The notes under the pieces are model-generated. The model searched no databases and was not told the DNA's origin. It saw only the letters and a program-made list of their open reading frames with translations. 64,000 nucleotides of DNA, taken from Acidimicrobiaceae bacterium. Its GTDB lineage: Bacteria; Actinomycetota; Acidimicrobiia; Acidimicrobiales; RAAP-2. Of this stretch, positions 8,177 to 16,271 are shown piece after piece. Position numbers and translations under genes: made by a program. Each line of letters starts with the position of its first letter. Within the stretch, counting starts at the first letter, position 1. The stretch is taken from the NCBI GenBank assembly GCA_003142095.1, contig PLON01000069.1, positions 1 through 64,000 on the forward strand. Direction: 5' to 3'.

Positions 8177-8532
8177 TGTTGACTCCTTCATTTCTCGGTG
8201 GGCAGTTCGTCATTCGTCTTTTTGCACTCTCTGTGGGGCCATCTGAGTAAACCTCGATCATTAGAAACTTCGTTCCTCCGAAGCCTTCGCAAGATGAGAC
8301 GCGCACCTTTTGTGAAACTACCGTGCTTCGGTGCCGTCTACAACCGGTTGACGAGCCGGCCTTCCAACAAGTACCAACGCCCTGTTTTCAAACTTCATCT
8401 CATTTCTTTGTTACATCAAGTCGTTTGATACTTCAAAGGACGCGACTTCACTGATGGATCCATTCCGGCTTCATTCAGCCAGTCGTATCTGCCACGGCAA
8501 AGAACCGCTCGAGGCAAATGGCGAATCTTGAT
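8177..8532. other. Intergenic spacer without recognisable gene
   Basis: 356 bases upstream of the ferritin-like gene. Several short plus-strand frames exist, but none has a convincing start signal or protein-family resemblance. It presumably carries the promoter of the minus-strand ferritin gene; I could not define boxes with confidence. Confidence 0.5.
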
Positions 8533-8688
8533 CTAGTAGTAGTGGCGTCGACCGCCAAGTGCGTGGCCCATTGATCCGAGGAGCCAGAGTGCAAGTCCGA
8601 CCACGAGCACAATCACGCCGATCGTCCACACGATCGCAATCCCCGTGACGAACCCAATGAGGAGAAGAATCAAACCGAAAATAATCAC
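8533..8688 (-). CDS. Small membrane protein, DUF6131-like
   Basis: 51 aa, two closely spaced hydrophobic helices (IIFGLILLLIGFVTGIAIVW and IGVIVLVVGLALWLLGSMG) ending in GGRRHYY. This is the shape and C-terminal signature I associate with the DUF6131 family of actinobacteria. The start is GTG 8688 with GGAGG 4 nt upstream. The frame stays open upstream, but that part overlaps a relic leader (8783-8854) and has no membrane character. Function unknown. Confidence 0.7.
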   Translation of the reverse strand: MIIFGLILLLIGFVTGIAIVWTIGVIVLVVGLALWLLGSMGHALGGRRHYY

Positions 8689-8782
8689 AATGCCTCCAGT
8701 GCTAATACCTAAATTTTCATATTGTCGACCGCCGCGAGTTCGCCGCTTCCCAGGGCACCGAGGCGAGCGCGGGGATCGATAA

Positions 8783-8854
8783 CTACTTGTGACGCGCAGC
8801 GCCCTTCCTTGCGGCAGTTCCGAAGGCGCTGAGCACCATTCTTGGGAGACCCAC
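8783..8854 (-). pseudogene. Relic start of the small two-helix protein gene
   Basis: GTG at 8854 opens a 23-codon frame beginning VGLPRMVLSA, clearly the same as MGLPGMVLSA at the start of the gene at 10203. It then diverges and stops. A good Shine-Dalgarno (GAGGAGGTG) sits upstream. It is either a truncated paralogue or a short leader peptide in front of the DUF6131-like gene. Confidence 0.5.
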
Positions 8855-8940
8855 ATCACACCTCCTCGTAGCGTCCCTGACCAAGTGTCAGGTGAGAAGG
8901 ATGCGGGGTCTGGACGTCCTAATTCGGAGTGTAACATCCG
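8826..8940 (-). repeat. Promoter-leader repeat, copy A (inverted)
   Basis: Read on the minus strand, these ~115 bases align with 10118-10231 on the plus strand at roughly 80% identity. Shared parts are a TGTTACRCT block resembling an extended -10, AGGACGTC, CGCATCCTTCTC, a leader hairpin (CCTGAC-5 nt-GTCAGG, 8876-8892), the Shine-Dalgarno, and the start of a coding region. Elsewhere in 8689-9191 I see no gene. Confidence 0.75.
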
Positions 8941-9191
8941 TGACCGCACGTCAGACTTAACGAGTCACTATGAAGCGTGGACCGATGTCCGATTCGTTTC
9001 ACCATCGTTGAGCCAATGGTACTTCGATGTGCTTCTACCGAGCGACAGCAGAACGATGATGTCGGACCTGACACCGTACCCGCGCATGGCGAGATGTTCA
9101 ATCCTTGAATCGAGACGTCAGCCTGTCCCTACGGATGCCGTGTCGTACAATCGCTTCGTCATGAGAAACGCTGTGGCGGAGGACGCCCGCG

Positions 9192-9851
9192 ATGGCGAGC
9201 ACTAAGCGACTCCCTCAGCACGTGGGCATCATTCCTGACGGCAATCGGCGTTGGGCTCAAGACCAAGGTCTCGAAAAACAGGACGGTTATCACTTCGGAC
9301 TGCAGCCGGGTCTGGATGTATATAGCGCTTGCTTGGCGCTAGGTATCCCAGAGATCACCTTCTACGGATTCACGATGGACAACACGAAACGTCCCGCGGT
9401 TCAGATCGAAGCCTTTCGAAACGCATGCGTGGAAGCCGTGGCCGAGTTGGAGAAAAGGGACGCGGATCTGCTCGTGGTGGGCAACACTCAGTCGGCGCTC
9501 TTTCCCACGGAACTCTTGCGTTACACGCAACGGACCCAAATCGGCGAGGGTGGGATCAAAGTCAATTTCCTCGTGAACTACGGCTGGAGTTGGGACCTTA
9601 ACTACTCGCTCAAGAACCGCGACGTCAGTAAAGGCGACAACGTCGTCGACGGAATCGCGTCCGTCGAGATCTCGAGGATCGATCTCATCGTGCGCTGGGG
9701 CGGCGGTCGGCGACTCAGTGGTTTCCTACCCATCCAATCGATCTACGCCGACTTTTACGTGATCGACGAACTGTGGCCGGACTTTTCAATAGACCAGTTC
9801 CACGAGGCCCTGGCGTGGTATCAAGAGCAAGACGTCACGCTCGGTGGTTAG
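9192..9851 (+). CDS. Short cis-prenyltransferase (UPP synthase family)
   Basis: 219 aa, somewhat short for undecaprenyl diphosphate synthases (about 245). It has the pyrophosphate-binding IPDGNRRWAQ near the N-terminus, GFTMDNTKRP in the middle, and a variant C-terminal block RWGGGRRLSGFLPIQSIYAD then DELWPDF in place of the usual RTSGExRLSNFLLWQ. The family condenses isopentenyl diphosphate in Z configuration. The changed RxSGE block and short length suggest a secondary enzyme making a shorter chain (inference), not the essential UppS. It is flanked by inverted promoter-leader repeats. Confidence 0.8.
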   Translation: MASTKRLPQHVGIIPDGNRRWAQDQGLEKQDGYHFGLQPGLDVYSACLALGIPEITFYGFTMDNTKRPAVQIEAFRNACVEAVAELEKRDADLLVVGNTQSALFPTELLRYTQRTQIGEGGIKVNFLVNYGWSWDLNYSLKNRDVSKGDNVVDGIASVEISRIDLIVRWGGGRRLSGFLPIQSIYADFYVIDELWPDFSIDQFHEALAWYQEQDVTLGG

Positions 9852-10117
9852 AGGGTGGTGTACGTAGGGCTGATTTTTTCCAGCGCTGGGTCGGATTATC
9901 TAATACGTCGAGAGAATTCTCGGCAAGTGGCCCAAGTGAGTGAGCGCCGCTCAAAACGTTTGGCCGCGTCTACGGTGAGATGCGGTGGCGTCCCGCGCGG
10001 ATATCTGCAGCCATCCACGCCATACTTGACTGGTCATGCCGCAGATTCCAACTCTTCGCACATAAGGCGACCGCGTAAACCGTCTTCGAATCGGACTCCG
10101 GCGCTGTGACCTCTATT

Positions 10118-10231
10118 CGGTGTTACGCTCCTGAATAGGACGTCTAGATCTCGCATCCTTCTCGCCTGACATTCAGTCAGGGAACGCAGAAGAAGGTGTG
10201 AAATGGGTCTTCCAGGAATGGTGCTCAGCGC
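10118..10231 (+). repeat. Promoter-leader repeat, copy B
   Basis: Plus-strand partner of 8826-8940. The leader hairpin stem (10165-10181, CCTGAC/GTCAGG) is identical to that of copy A while the loop differs. The repeat ends inside codon 10 of the gene at 10203. It likely contains that gene's promoter and 5' UTR. Confidence 0.75.
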
Positions 10232-10466
10232 GATCGCAGTCGCAGCCGGCGCAATAATGTACTGGGCCATCACGTATCAAGGTACGGGCTTTCGCCTCTC
10301 GACCGTGGGGGTCATTCTCATGATCGTCGGGGCGTTTGGTTTTGTGGTTTCGGCGATCATCTTCGCGGTCTCACGAGGTCCGGGACGAACCACCAGACAC
10401 TCCGTGGACCGTCAAGTGGTCGACTCCCAGGGCAATTCGAGTTCGGTTCACGAGGACTCCAAGTAG
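10203..10466 (+). CDS. Small two-helix membrane protein
   Basis: 87 aa with two membrane segments (MVLSAIAVAAGAIMYWAI and VGVILMIVGAFGFVVSAIIF) and a polar, serine-rich tail. The pattern RLSTVGVILMIVGAFG recalls the DUF6458-type proteins of actinobacteria. The start is ATG 10203 with AGAAGG 7 nt upstream. Its promoter-leader is duplicated at 8826-8940. Function unknown; a stress-related envelope role is inferred from neighbours. Confidence 0.7.
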   Translation: MGLPGMVLSAIAVAAGAIMYWAITYQGTGFRLSTVGVILMIVGAFGFVVSAIIFAVSRGPGRTTRHSVDRQVVDSQGNSSSVHEDSK

Positions 10467-10583
10467 CGACGCTCAGCCAACGCTCACGTTGTCGCTGGCG
10501 AACGAACATTCAGTGATAACAGGTCCGAAACGACGAGCATCTCGTCAAGAATGCGCGAATCACTATCGAAAGGAGTAACCGCA

Positions 10584-10655
10584 ATGTACATAGGTGGAGG
10601 AATGGTTGTTTTGATCCTCGTCATCGTCCTCATCGTCTTTCTCGTGAGGCGATGA
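10584..10655 (+). CDS. 23-residue membrane peptide
   Basis: ATG with AAGGAG 8 nt upstream opens a 23-codon frame starting MYIGGGMVV, followed by a single hydrophobic helix and ending in VRR. Very small MYIGGG-type membrane peptides are, as far as I recall, common in actinobacteria. The positive end after the helix predicts a C-terminus on the cytoplasmic side. Function unknown. Confidence 0.6.
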   Translation: MYIGGGMVVLILVIVLIVFLVRR

Positions 10656-10872
10656 AACGTTGATGGCGGTCACGGTACAGATGTCCAAACCGGTTTCGGG
10701 GTTGGAGTAATGACAATGCTCTTGCCATCGTCCGCCAGAATGTGGGCCCTTCGAATGTCGATTCGATGGCGCGTGCGTCGGGTTCTTTTCATTTCGAGAC
10801 GACTCAACCAGAACGATTTGACTGCGTGAGAGGCGAATGTCCTCTCTTCGATACAAGAGAAATGGAGTGATA

Positions 10873-11046
10873 GTGACTAACAAGGACAAGGCCAAGAACA
10901 TGGCTCAAGTAGCAAAAGGCAAGGTCGAAGAGGGTGCCGGGAAGACCATGGGCGACGACAAACTCGAAGACGATGGCAAAGCCGACCAGATGAAGGGCAA
11001 CATGAAACAAGCCGGTGAAAAAGTCAAGGATGCTTTCAAGAAGTAG
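10873..11046 (+). CDS. CsbD-family stress protein
   Basis: 57 aa, highly charged, with the CsbD repeat pattern: AKGKVEEGAGKTMGDDKLED, then KADQMKGNMKQAGEKVKDA. The family is induced in general stress responses in Bacillus (SigB) and others; its molecular role is unknown. I prefer GTG 10873 (GGAG 5 nt upstream) over the ATG at 10837. A long inverted repeat follows. Confidence 0.85.
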   Translation: MTNKDKAKNMAQVAKGKVEEGAGKTMGDDKLEDDGKADQMKGNMKQAGEKVKDAFKK

Positions 11047-11077
11047 ATCCGAAAGTTGCCCCGCGACAGCCGAACAT

Positions 11078-11127
11078 TTACCGTCGACGAGGACCAAGAA
11101 GAGCCCTTTGGTCCTCGTCGACGGTAA
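11078..11127 (+). terminator. Long inverted repeat after csbD, probable terminator
   Basis: A perfect 19-bp stem (arm TTACCGTCGACGAGGACCA) with a 12-nt loop, 31 bases after the stop. No clear T tract follows, so termination may be weak or the hairpin may act as a 3' stabiliser. Confidence 0.6.
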
Positions 11128-11390
11128 CAATCCAATAGGTCACACCGCGAACGCCACTGCGAAACGCGTAGTGGCACCGGATTGGCCGCTGCTACCGTGG
11201 GCTCGGGGTCCGCTCAGCCGCTTTCGTGATTACCGCGCTCCCGCAGCAACCGGGAACCCTCGGGGCCACTCCCCGCGTCTTAGGAGTTGAGGCCCTAAGC
11301 GACGATGATTTTGCATTAGCCCTTTATCTTTGTACGAAGTCCACTATCGCGCAGTGTCTGACGTCGGCTGGGAGTGGGATCCCGAACTAC

Positions 11391-11474
11391 TCAAGTTTTG
11401 AGAATTTCGACCCGAAGGGTCCAAACGGCGGGTTTAGTTCGAGATTTCGGCTCTCGGACACGCATCGATCCCAT
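11391..11474 (-). pseudogene. Possible integrase N-terminal relic
   Basis: A 27-residue frame begins MGSMRVRE and includes AVWTLRVEIL. It shares the GS-x-R ... W-x-LR layout of the better relic at 3263-3370 and lies at the same relative place, just beyond the terminator of a tRNA-fMet copy. It is too short to be sure. The rest of 11128-11535 shows no gene. Confidence 0.25.
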
Positions 11475-11535
11475 TTGGCGATCGTACCGCCCTGCACTCA
11501 CAACTCCATGAAAGTGTCAAAGATGTGTCAAAAGA

Positions 11536-11565
11536 AATGGCCCCTTCCAATTGGAAGGGGCCATT
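11536..11565 (-). terminator. tRNA-fMet terminator
   Basis: Perfect 15-bp palindrome (arm AATGGCCCCTTCCAA) followed on the minus strand by TCTTTT. It lies 5 bases downstream of the tRNA 3' end. Its sequence is unrelated to the hairpins of the other three copies. Confidence 0.75.
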
Positions 11566-11570
11566 CTTCC

Positions 11571-11647
<77 letters not shown>

Positions 11648-11826
11648 ATGATGGACAATCGCTATACCACACCCGTTATTTTCCCCCAAAAAGTTGCAAT
11701 CATAAGGCGCCGAACGACGCCGCATTGAACTTACCGATCCGTCTGAATGCCCCCACTTTTCACTCTCGGTCAAAACCAATCGTGCAAAACGGGTGCAACG
11801 ACAGTGCAAGGGTTTTGCCACGGTGG

Positions 11827-11882
11827 CCCCCCCCCCCCCCCTCACGTGGAGTTCCGAATTATCAGAAGTCCACGTGAGGGGG
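11827..11882. repeat. 15-C homopolymer and hairpin
   Basis: A run of 15 C (11827-11841) runs into an inverted repeat CCCCCTCACGTGGA (11837-11850) / TCCACGTGAGGGGG (11869-11882). Such tracts slip easily in replication and sequencing, so the exact length is uncertain. It precedes the protease-like relic. Confidence 0.7.
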
Positions 11883-12215
11883 TGGCCTGACCCCGTTGAA
11901 CTGATCCACTTGACCTGGACCCTGGACCGCTCTCTTGGAAATGACTACGGCGCTTGGGGACTCGCAACGGGAGTGGCGACAGACGAGGCAATCATCCGCG
12001 AAGGCATTGGTATCGGCGACGAAGTTTTTACGGTGGGCCGCTTCCGTAATCACTTGGGCACAGATCGAAACGAACCCATTGCGCGCGTAGGGAACATCGC
12101 GGCGATCCCGCCGGATTTGGTTTACTCGCACAAGTTTGGAAGAACGAGGGCGATTCTTTTTGAGGCACGATCTATTGGAGGTCTCAGCCGTTCGCCCGAG
12201 TTTGTAAATCTTGGA
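11874..12215 (+). pseudogene. Fragment of a trypsin-like peptidase
   Basis: The frame contains GDEVFTVGRFRNHLGTDRNE, then PIARVGNIAAIP, and EARSIGGLSRSPEFVNLG. The last resembles the GGLSGSP nucleophile loop of trypsin-fold peptidases. In my memory of this family the loop is followed by more strands. Here the frame runs into unrelated sequence and the N-terminal half with the catalytic His/Asp is missing. No plausible start precedes it. It is best read as a broken gene. Confidence 0.5.
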
Positions 12216-12453
12216 TTGACACCCCGGCGGGAGGGAAAACTGGAACAGTCTGTTCCAAACCTCTTGCCGCTGCGGCTGTCGGTCGCCTTCCACAATTTAG
12301 TGCTGTGTGGATTACGGAGCTCAGTATGGGTCTTGTCACCGCTGCATATTTTGCCTTAGCCAGCTGGCGCCATCGAATCCCTAACGGCTCCCACGCCACT
12401 TAACGTTTCAAATTTGACGCAGCGGATTGAGGAAAATTGGTCTGCTCCGAGTT

Positions 12454-14034
12454 TTAGTTGGAAGCGATTTGATTACGCCCGTTATTCTTCGCCGCGTAGA
12501 GTGCGCTATCAGCGCGACGCATTGCGTCGATGAGGTGTTCATTTGGATCAATCTGCGTGAGCCCGATCGACACAGTAACTTCCGAAGACACCAGTGGGGA
12601 CATCAACGGAGACATCGCGACACGCAGTCGTTCAGCCACCGGTTGGGCCTGCTGTAAGTTTGTCCCCGGCAAAAACATCATGAACTCGTCGCCCCCCAAA
12701 CGAACCGCGAAATCTTGCTCTCGCGATAGCGACCTAAGAAGATCGGCAAAACGACAGATAACGGCATCTCCGACTTCGTGGCCGTACGTGTCGTTCACAG
12801 CTTTGAAGTGATCAAGATCGCAAATCATCAGAGCTGCCGTTGCCGGTCCTTCGCGCGGGATGCTACTGAGAGCTCGACGATTGAGCAGTCCCGTCGACGA
12901 ATCATGATCAGCAAGATGTTCAAGGCGAGTTCGAAACGTTACTCGTTCAAGTGCGGCGTCGGTCTGTTCGATCAACAGCCGGACGAGTTCGCGTTCAATT
13001 TCTGTGGGTCGAAGATGATCGATCGGGTCCTCTATCGCGAAGACCAGTCGAGGCACACCATCTCCGTCGAATACAGGCGCGAGCAGAACGTCATCGGACC
13101 AACCAAATCTCCCAGCTCCATTGCGTCTCGACCGAAACTCACCGTGCGCTGATCCGTGAACGGTTTGCGCGGGCACCAACCAACAGCCTCCCACTTCACG
13201 AGTGTGATCACGAAATAGTTCGAAGACCGGGAGCTCAAGCGTTTTAGCGATCGCTACCTCGTCGAAGTTCGCTATCGCGAGCGGTAGTGAGCTATCCCCG
13301 TCCCCAAAATAGATAGCCGCGCGTTCAAAACCGAGACGTGGAACCAGCGCTTCACACGCAGTAACAAGAGCCTCGCGATGAGATTGGCATTCGGATAAAC
13401 GCTTCGACGCTCCAAGGAGTTGCGTCATTCGGTTTTGAACTCGCTCGGCTTGAGCGCTGTCTTGGGCATTCTCGAGCGACTGTTCGGCGTGCGAACAGAT
13501 CGCGCGCAACATGCGGAGTTCACTCGAGTCCGGCATTTTGCCCGATCGTGGTTCGTCGATCGACAAGATCCCGAGTGGCTCGCCCTTTGAATTGCGGAGT
13601 TGGACGAAAAGCGCGTCCTCCGGATCCCATCCACCTGGAATAGTGGGTCGATTCGGAGATGGAATCACGTAGTTATCAAGATTGCTCCACACCTCGGCTG
13701 ATCTCGGAACAATGTAAATCCCTGGGTGTATTTCATACTGGCTACTCACCAGTTGCTCTTCAAACATCTCGCGACTTTCCCTCGTGTGCATGAGCGCTTG
13801 CGCATCCGGTGGTCCGATCACCAACACGACCTCATAGTCGTCCCACGCGGGTTGGTACTTGTTGAATACCACAATTTCAAAGCCCGCAGCCGAGTGGACT
13901 GTTTCGACGACCGTACGAAGAACTTCATCGACATTGTCCTCGCGAGCGCTGCGAACTAACGAAACCAGAGCATCGATCCGCCCAATCGCGTCGTCCTCCA
14001 CCTGACGTTCCACGGACGTCAGGTACTGCTGCAT
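12454..14034 (-). CDS. GAF-GGDEF diguanylate cyclase
   Basis: 526 aa, soluble. Two GAF-like sensor domains (about 20-190 and 205-360) precede a GGDEF domain (about 365-526). The active site RLGGDEF is intact (GGDEF at 447-451), and a product-inhibition I-site REQD lies exactly five residues before it (438-441), so it should make c-di-GMP with feedback control. HDSSTGLLNRRAL marks the domain start. It stands alone. A 9-bp inverted repeat (14091-14123) lies about 60 bases upstream of the start. The sensed signal is unknown. Confidence 0.92.
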   Translation of the reverse strand: MQQYLTSVERQVEDDAIGRIDALVSLVRSAREDNVDEVLRTVVETVHSAAGFEIVVFNKYQPAWDDYEVVLVIGPPDAQALMHTRESREMFEEQLVSSQYEIHPGIYIVPRSAEVWSNLDNYVIPSPNRPTIPGGWDPEDALFVQLRNSKGEPLGILSIDEPRSGKMPDSSELRMLRAICSHAEQSLENAQDSAQAERVQNRMTQLLGASKRLSECQSHREALVTACEALVPRLGFERAAIYFGDGDSSLPLAIANFDEVAIAKTLELPVFELFRDHTREVGGCWLVPAQTVHGSAHGEFRSRRNGAGRFGWSDDVLLAPVFDGDGVPRLVFAIEDPIDHLRPTEIERELVRLLIEQTDAALERVTFRTRLEHLADHDSSTGLLNRRALSSIPREGPATAALMICDLDHFKAVNDTYGHEVGDAVICRFADLLRSLSREQDFAVRLGGDEFMMFLPGTNLQQAQPVAERLRVAMSPLMSPLVSSEVTVSIGLTQIDPNEHLIDAMRRADSALYAAKNNGRNQIASN

Positions 14035-14432
14035 ACTGGGTCAAAGCGCAAGAAACAGCCGCCGAACTGTCGATCTTTACCAGGGTTGATGCCCATGAGG
14101 TCATTATTGCACTTCTCATGGGCGTTCGACTACGACGACAACTGGCCCTCCCCTCCAAAAAACTTCCGCACACACTTCCATGTCGCCGGTATCTAATGTC
14201 GGGCGAACTGTAACCAGTGCGATTGATGTAGTCCGAAGAAATCGGAGGAGCCGGTTCGCCGACTTCGAGAACCTTTGACCTCCGTTACGCCGGCAAACCC
14301 AACTTCAGCCTGCCCGACTCGATCGTCGTGCGATGACAAGCAACGAGACGCTCACCCGCAAATACCGCAAGAGCCCGGTATGGGCGTACAACCATCACCG
14401 TGACCCAAAACGTGACCGAGGCCAGACTTAGC
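14035..14432. other. Intergenic spacer with one inverted repeat
   Basis: About 400 bases upstream of the diguanylate cyclase. GCCCATGAG/CTCATGGGC (14091-14123) forms a 9-bp stem with a 15-nt loop and may be an operator or a short RNA hairpin. No convincing coding frame was found. Confidence 0.5.
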
Positions 14433-14468
14433 GCAGAAAAGCCGGTGCTATCGCACCGGCTTTTCTGC
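14433..14468 (-). terminator. tRNA-fMet terminator, bidirectional
   Basis: Perfect 16-bp stem (arm GCAGAAAAGCCGGTGC) with a 4-nt loop and A/T tracts within both arms. It lies 11 bases beyond the tRNA 3' end and shares its core with the hairpins at 1177 and 3417. Confidence 0.75.
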
Positions 14469-14479
14469 ACTTCTCTTCG

Positions 14480-14553
<74 letters not shown>

Positions 14554-14607
14554 TTGCCTGCAACACATTACTAGATAACGCGAGGCGGCTCAACAGGGCA
14601 GTCTCGC

Positions 14608-16020
14608 TCAGCGCAAGGTGTAGCGAAGTGACGTGCGCTGACCGTGCGCGAAGACGATCGTGAATCGGTACTCCCCCGAGCGACTTCCTCGAGCGACAAT
14701 GACCCGAATCGTCAGGACGCGTCCGTTGTCGTGCGTAACGACGGCGCTCGTGCCGCCCAAGTCACTCACGACGATTGGTCGACCGTAGAAGCCTGAGCCG
14801 ATTATTCGTGTGCTCATCGTCCGTCCCGACCAGATCGCCGTGCTCATGCGTGAGGCCCTCGGGGCCGGCGGAATGACGGTCACTGTCGTAGCCAACGATG
14901 AGGTCGCGGCGTACGTGCCGTCAGACGCCTTGGTCGCCGTGACGATGCACGTACCGGCACGCGAGCTCGTGAGCGAATCGCCAGTGATCGTGCAGTTCGC
15001 CGTTCCCGCTGAGGTCACGACGTACGACACCGCGCCCGCACCCGAGCCACCGCTCGACGTGAGCGTCAGCGGGTGACGGTAGTCCGTGGACGTGCTCGTA
15101 ATGGTGACCGAGCCTTGGGCTTTGGGGTTACCGGAACCGACGGTGATGCTCTGCTTCACTTCCGCAGCGGCCGCAAAGGCGCCGTTGCCCGGATCATTGA
15201 AGTCGATGACGCAGACACCGTTATCAGTGAACGTCACTTTTCCGTCGCTCAGCGAACAGCCCGTCGACTCGCTGTTCAAGTAGATCTCGACCTTGTTCCC
15301 GGAGGTCGCCGACGCCGTGGGTGAATACGTACCGTGAATCGCGCCCGCGGCCGGCGCCGTGCTTGCGGAAATCGTGTTGGACGAATACACCTTGACCGAC
15401 TTTTGAACTTGACTCGCGGCGGCGAACGCGCCGTTACCTGGGTCGTTAAAGTTCACGATGCACTTGCCCGCACTCTTGAAATCAATCCAGCCGTAACTGA
15501 GGGCGCATCCACTCGAATACTTATCGAGAGTCATAACCACTTTGTCACCCGACGTGGCGGTGGCACCGGGCGCGTACGAACCTCCGGCGCTGCCGGCTGA
15601 AGGAAACGCACTCGTTGAAATCGTGTTGTCGCTGTACACCTTGACGCTTTGTGTGACCTGAGCGGCCGCGACGTAAGTGCTGTTACCGGGGTCGTTGAAA
15701 TCCACGACGCAGGTCCCAGAACCCGTGAAGGTCACCTTGCCGTCGCTAAGCGAACATCCCGACGAACTCTTATCGAGGGTGATCGCCACCTTGTCACCGG
15801 ACGAGGCAGTGGCGCTCGGGGTATAGGTCCCGTGAGTGCTCCCCGCGCTCGGTGCCGCGCTCGCGCTGATGGTATTGGACGTCGTGCCCGCCGCGAAGGC
15901 CGGAACTGCCCCAAGTCCGACGATCCCCAAAACGATCGCCGCAGCCGCCGCAGCGCTCGACCAACGGACTCGGGCGGAAGCGCCCTTACGTCGATGTTGA
16001 AGTGAGGATAAGTTTCTCAT
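14608..16020 (-). CDS. Secreted protein with three ~90-aa repeats
   Basis: 470 aa. After a basic N-terminus, a hydrophobic segment (AAAAAAIVLGIVGLGAVPAFA) gives a signal peptide cleaved near AFA-AG. Three tandem repeats (about 50-300) each carry NTIS, SGDKV or SGNKV, GCSLSDGKVTFT-like text and FNDPGN, plus two cysteines that probably bridge. A fourth beta-rich domain follows. The last ~80 residues form a domain shared with the protein at 20335, ending GEYRFTIVF...RYTLR. The fold looks like Ig/TIG beta sandwiches, so a surface or adhesion role is inferred. A structured leader sits upstream. Confidence 0.75.
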   Translation of the reverse strand: MRNLSSLQHRRKGASARVRWSSAAAAAAIVLGIVGLGAVPAFAAGTTSNTISASAAPSAGSTHGTYTPSATASSGDKVAITLDKSSSGCSLSDGKVTFTGSGTCVVDFNDPGNSTYVAAAQVTQSVKVYSDNTISTSAFPSAGSAGGSYAPGATATSGDKVVMTLDKYSSGCALSYGWIDFKSAGKCIVNFNDPGNGAFAAASQVQKSVKVYSSNTISASTAPAAGAIHGTYSPTASATSGNKVEIYLNSESTGCSLSDGKVTFTDNGVCVIDFNDPGNGAFAAAAEVKQSITVGSGNPKAQGSVTITSTSTDYRHPLTLTSSGGSGAGAVSYVVTSAGTANCTITGDSLTSSRAGTCIVTATKASDGTYAATSSLATTVTVIPPAPRASRMSTAIWSGRTMSTRIIGSGFYGRPIVVSDLGGTSAVVTHDNGRVLTIRVIVARGSRSGEYRFTIVFAHGQRTSLRYTLR

Positions 16021-16028
16021 AAGTCGAG

Positions 16029-16103
16029 CCTCCCCCTCTTGGGGCCGTTATGTGGGGCAGCGCGCCACATCACAGAGTTCGCACAAAGAGGGGCTACTCC
16101 CCT
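16029..16103 (-). promoter_or_regulatory. Structured 5' leader with alternative pairings
   Basis: On the minus strand, CCCCTCTT (16086-16093) can pair with AAGAGGGG (16033-16040), which runs into the Shine-Dalgarno GGGGGAGG of the secreted-repeat gene. Inside is a hairpin ATGTGG/CCACAT (16050-16070). The upstream arm can instead fold with AGGGG...CCCCT at 16089-16103. Two exclusive folds with the ribosome site in one of them suggest translation control. No known riboswitch consensus is clearly met. Confidence 0.35.
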
Positions 16104-16221
16104 GATCGGACAAGATATCTCGACCGAATTCGCGGATTTCGGCGCTCTGGTTCCCAGGGCTCTCTAAATCTCTCGTCGCCACGATTCGTGACGCATCGGA
16201 GGGTTGACGGTCGAGCGAGAA

Positions 16222-16240
16222 TTAGGTTAGCCTAACCTAA
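16222..16240 (+). promoter_or_regulatory. DtxR/IdeR iron box
   Basis: TTAGGTTAGCCTAACCTAA is a perfect 19-bp palindrome equal to the DtxR/IdeR consensus. It lies 32 bases before the first in-frame start of the iron transporter operon and 13 bases after a TTGACG -35-like box (16204-16209), so bound repressor would cover the -10 region. It predicts shut-off of fbpABC when Fe2+ is plentiful. Confidence 0.92.
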
Positions 16241-16271
16241 GAGGTTAAGTAGAGCCTGCGGGACCACGATA

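Noticed and set aside
9852-10117. Possible gene between the cis-prenyltransferase and the promoter-leader repeat
   Set aside because: The 84-codon frame at 9855 has no plausible start signal or protein character.
14810-15324. Plus-strand frames opposite the secreted-repeat gene
   Set aside because: They merely mirror the internal protein repeats; no Shine-Dalgarno.
16029-16103. Assignment of the leader to the yybP-ykoY manganese riboswitch
   Set aside because: Only a GGGGAGTAGC-like start is shared; the remaining conserved loops could not be found, so I left it as an unnamed leader.
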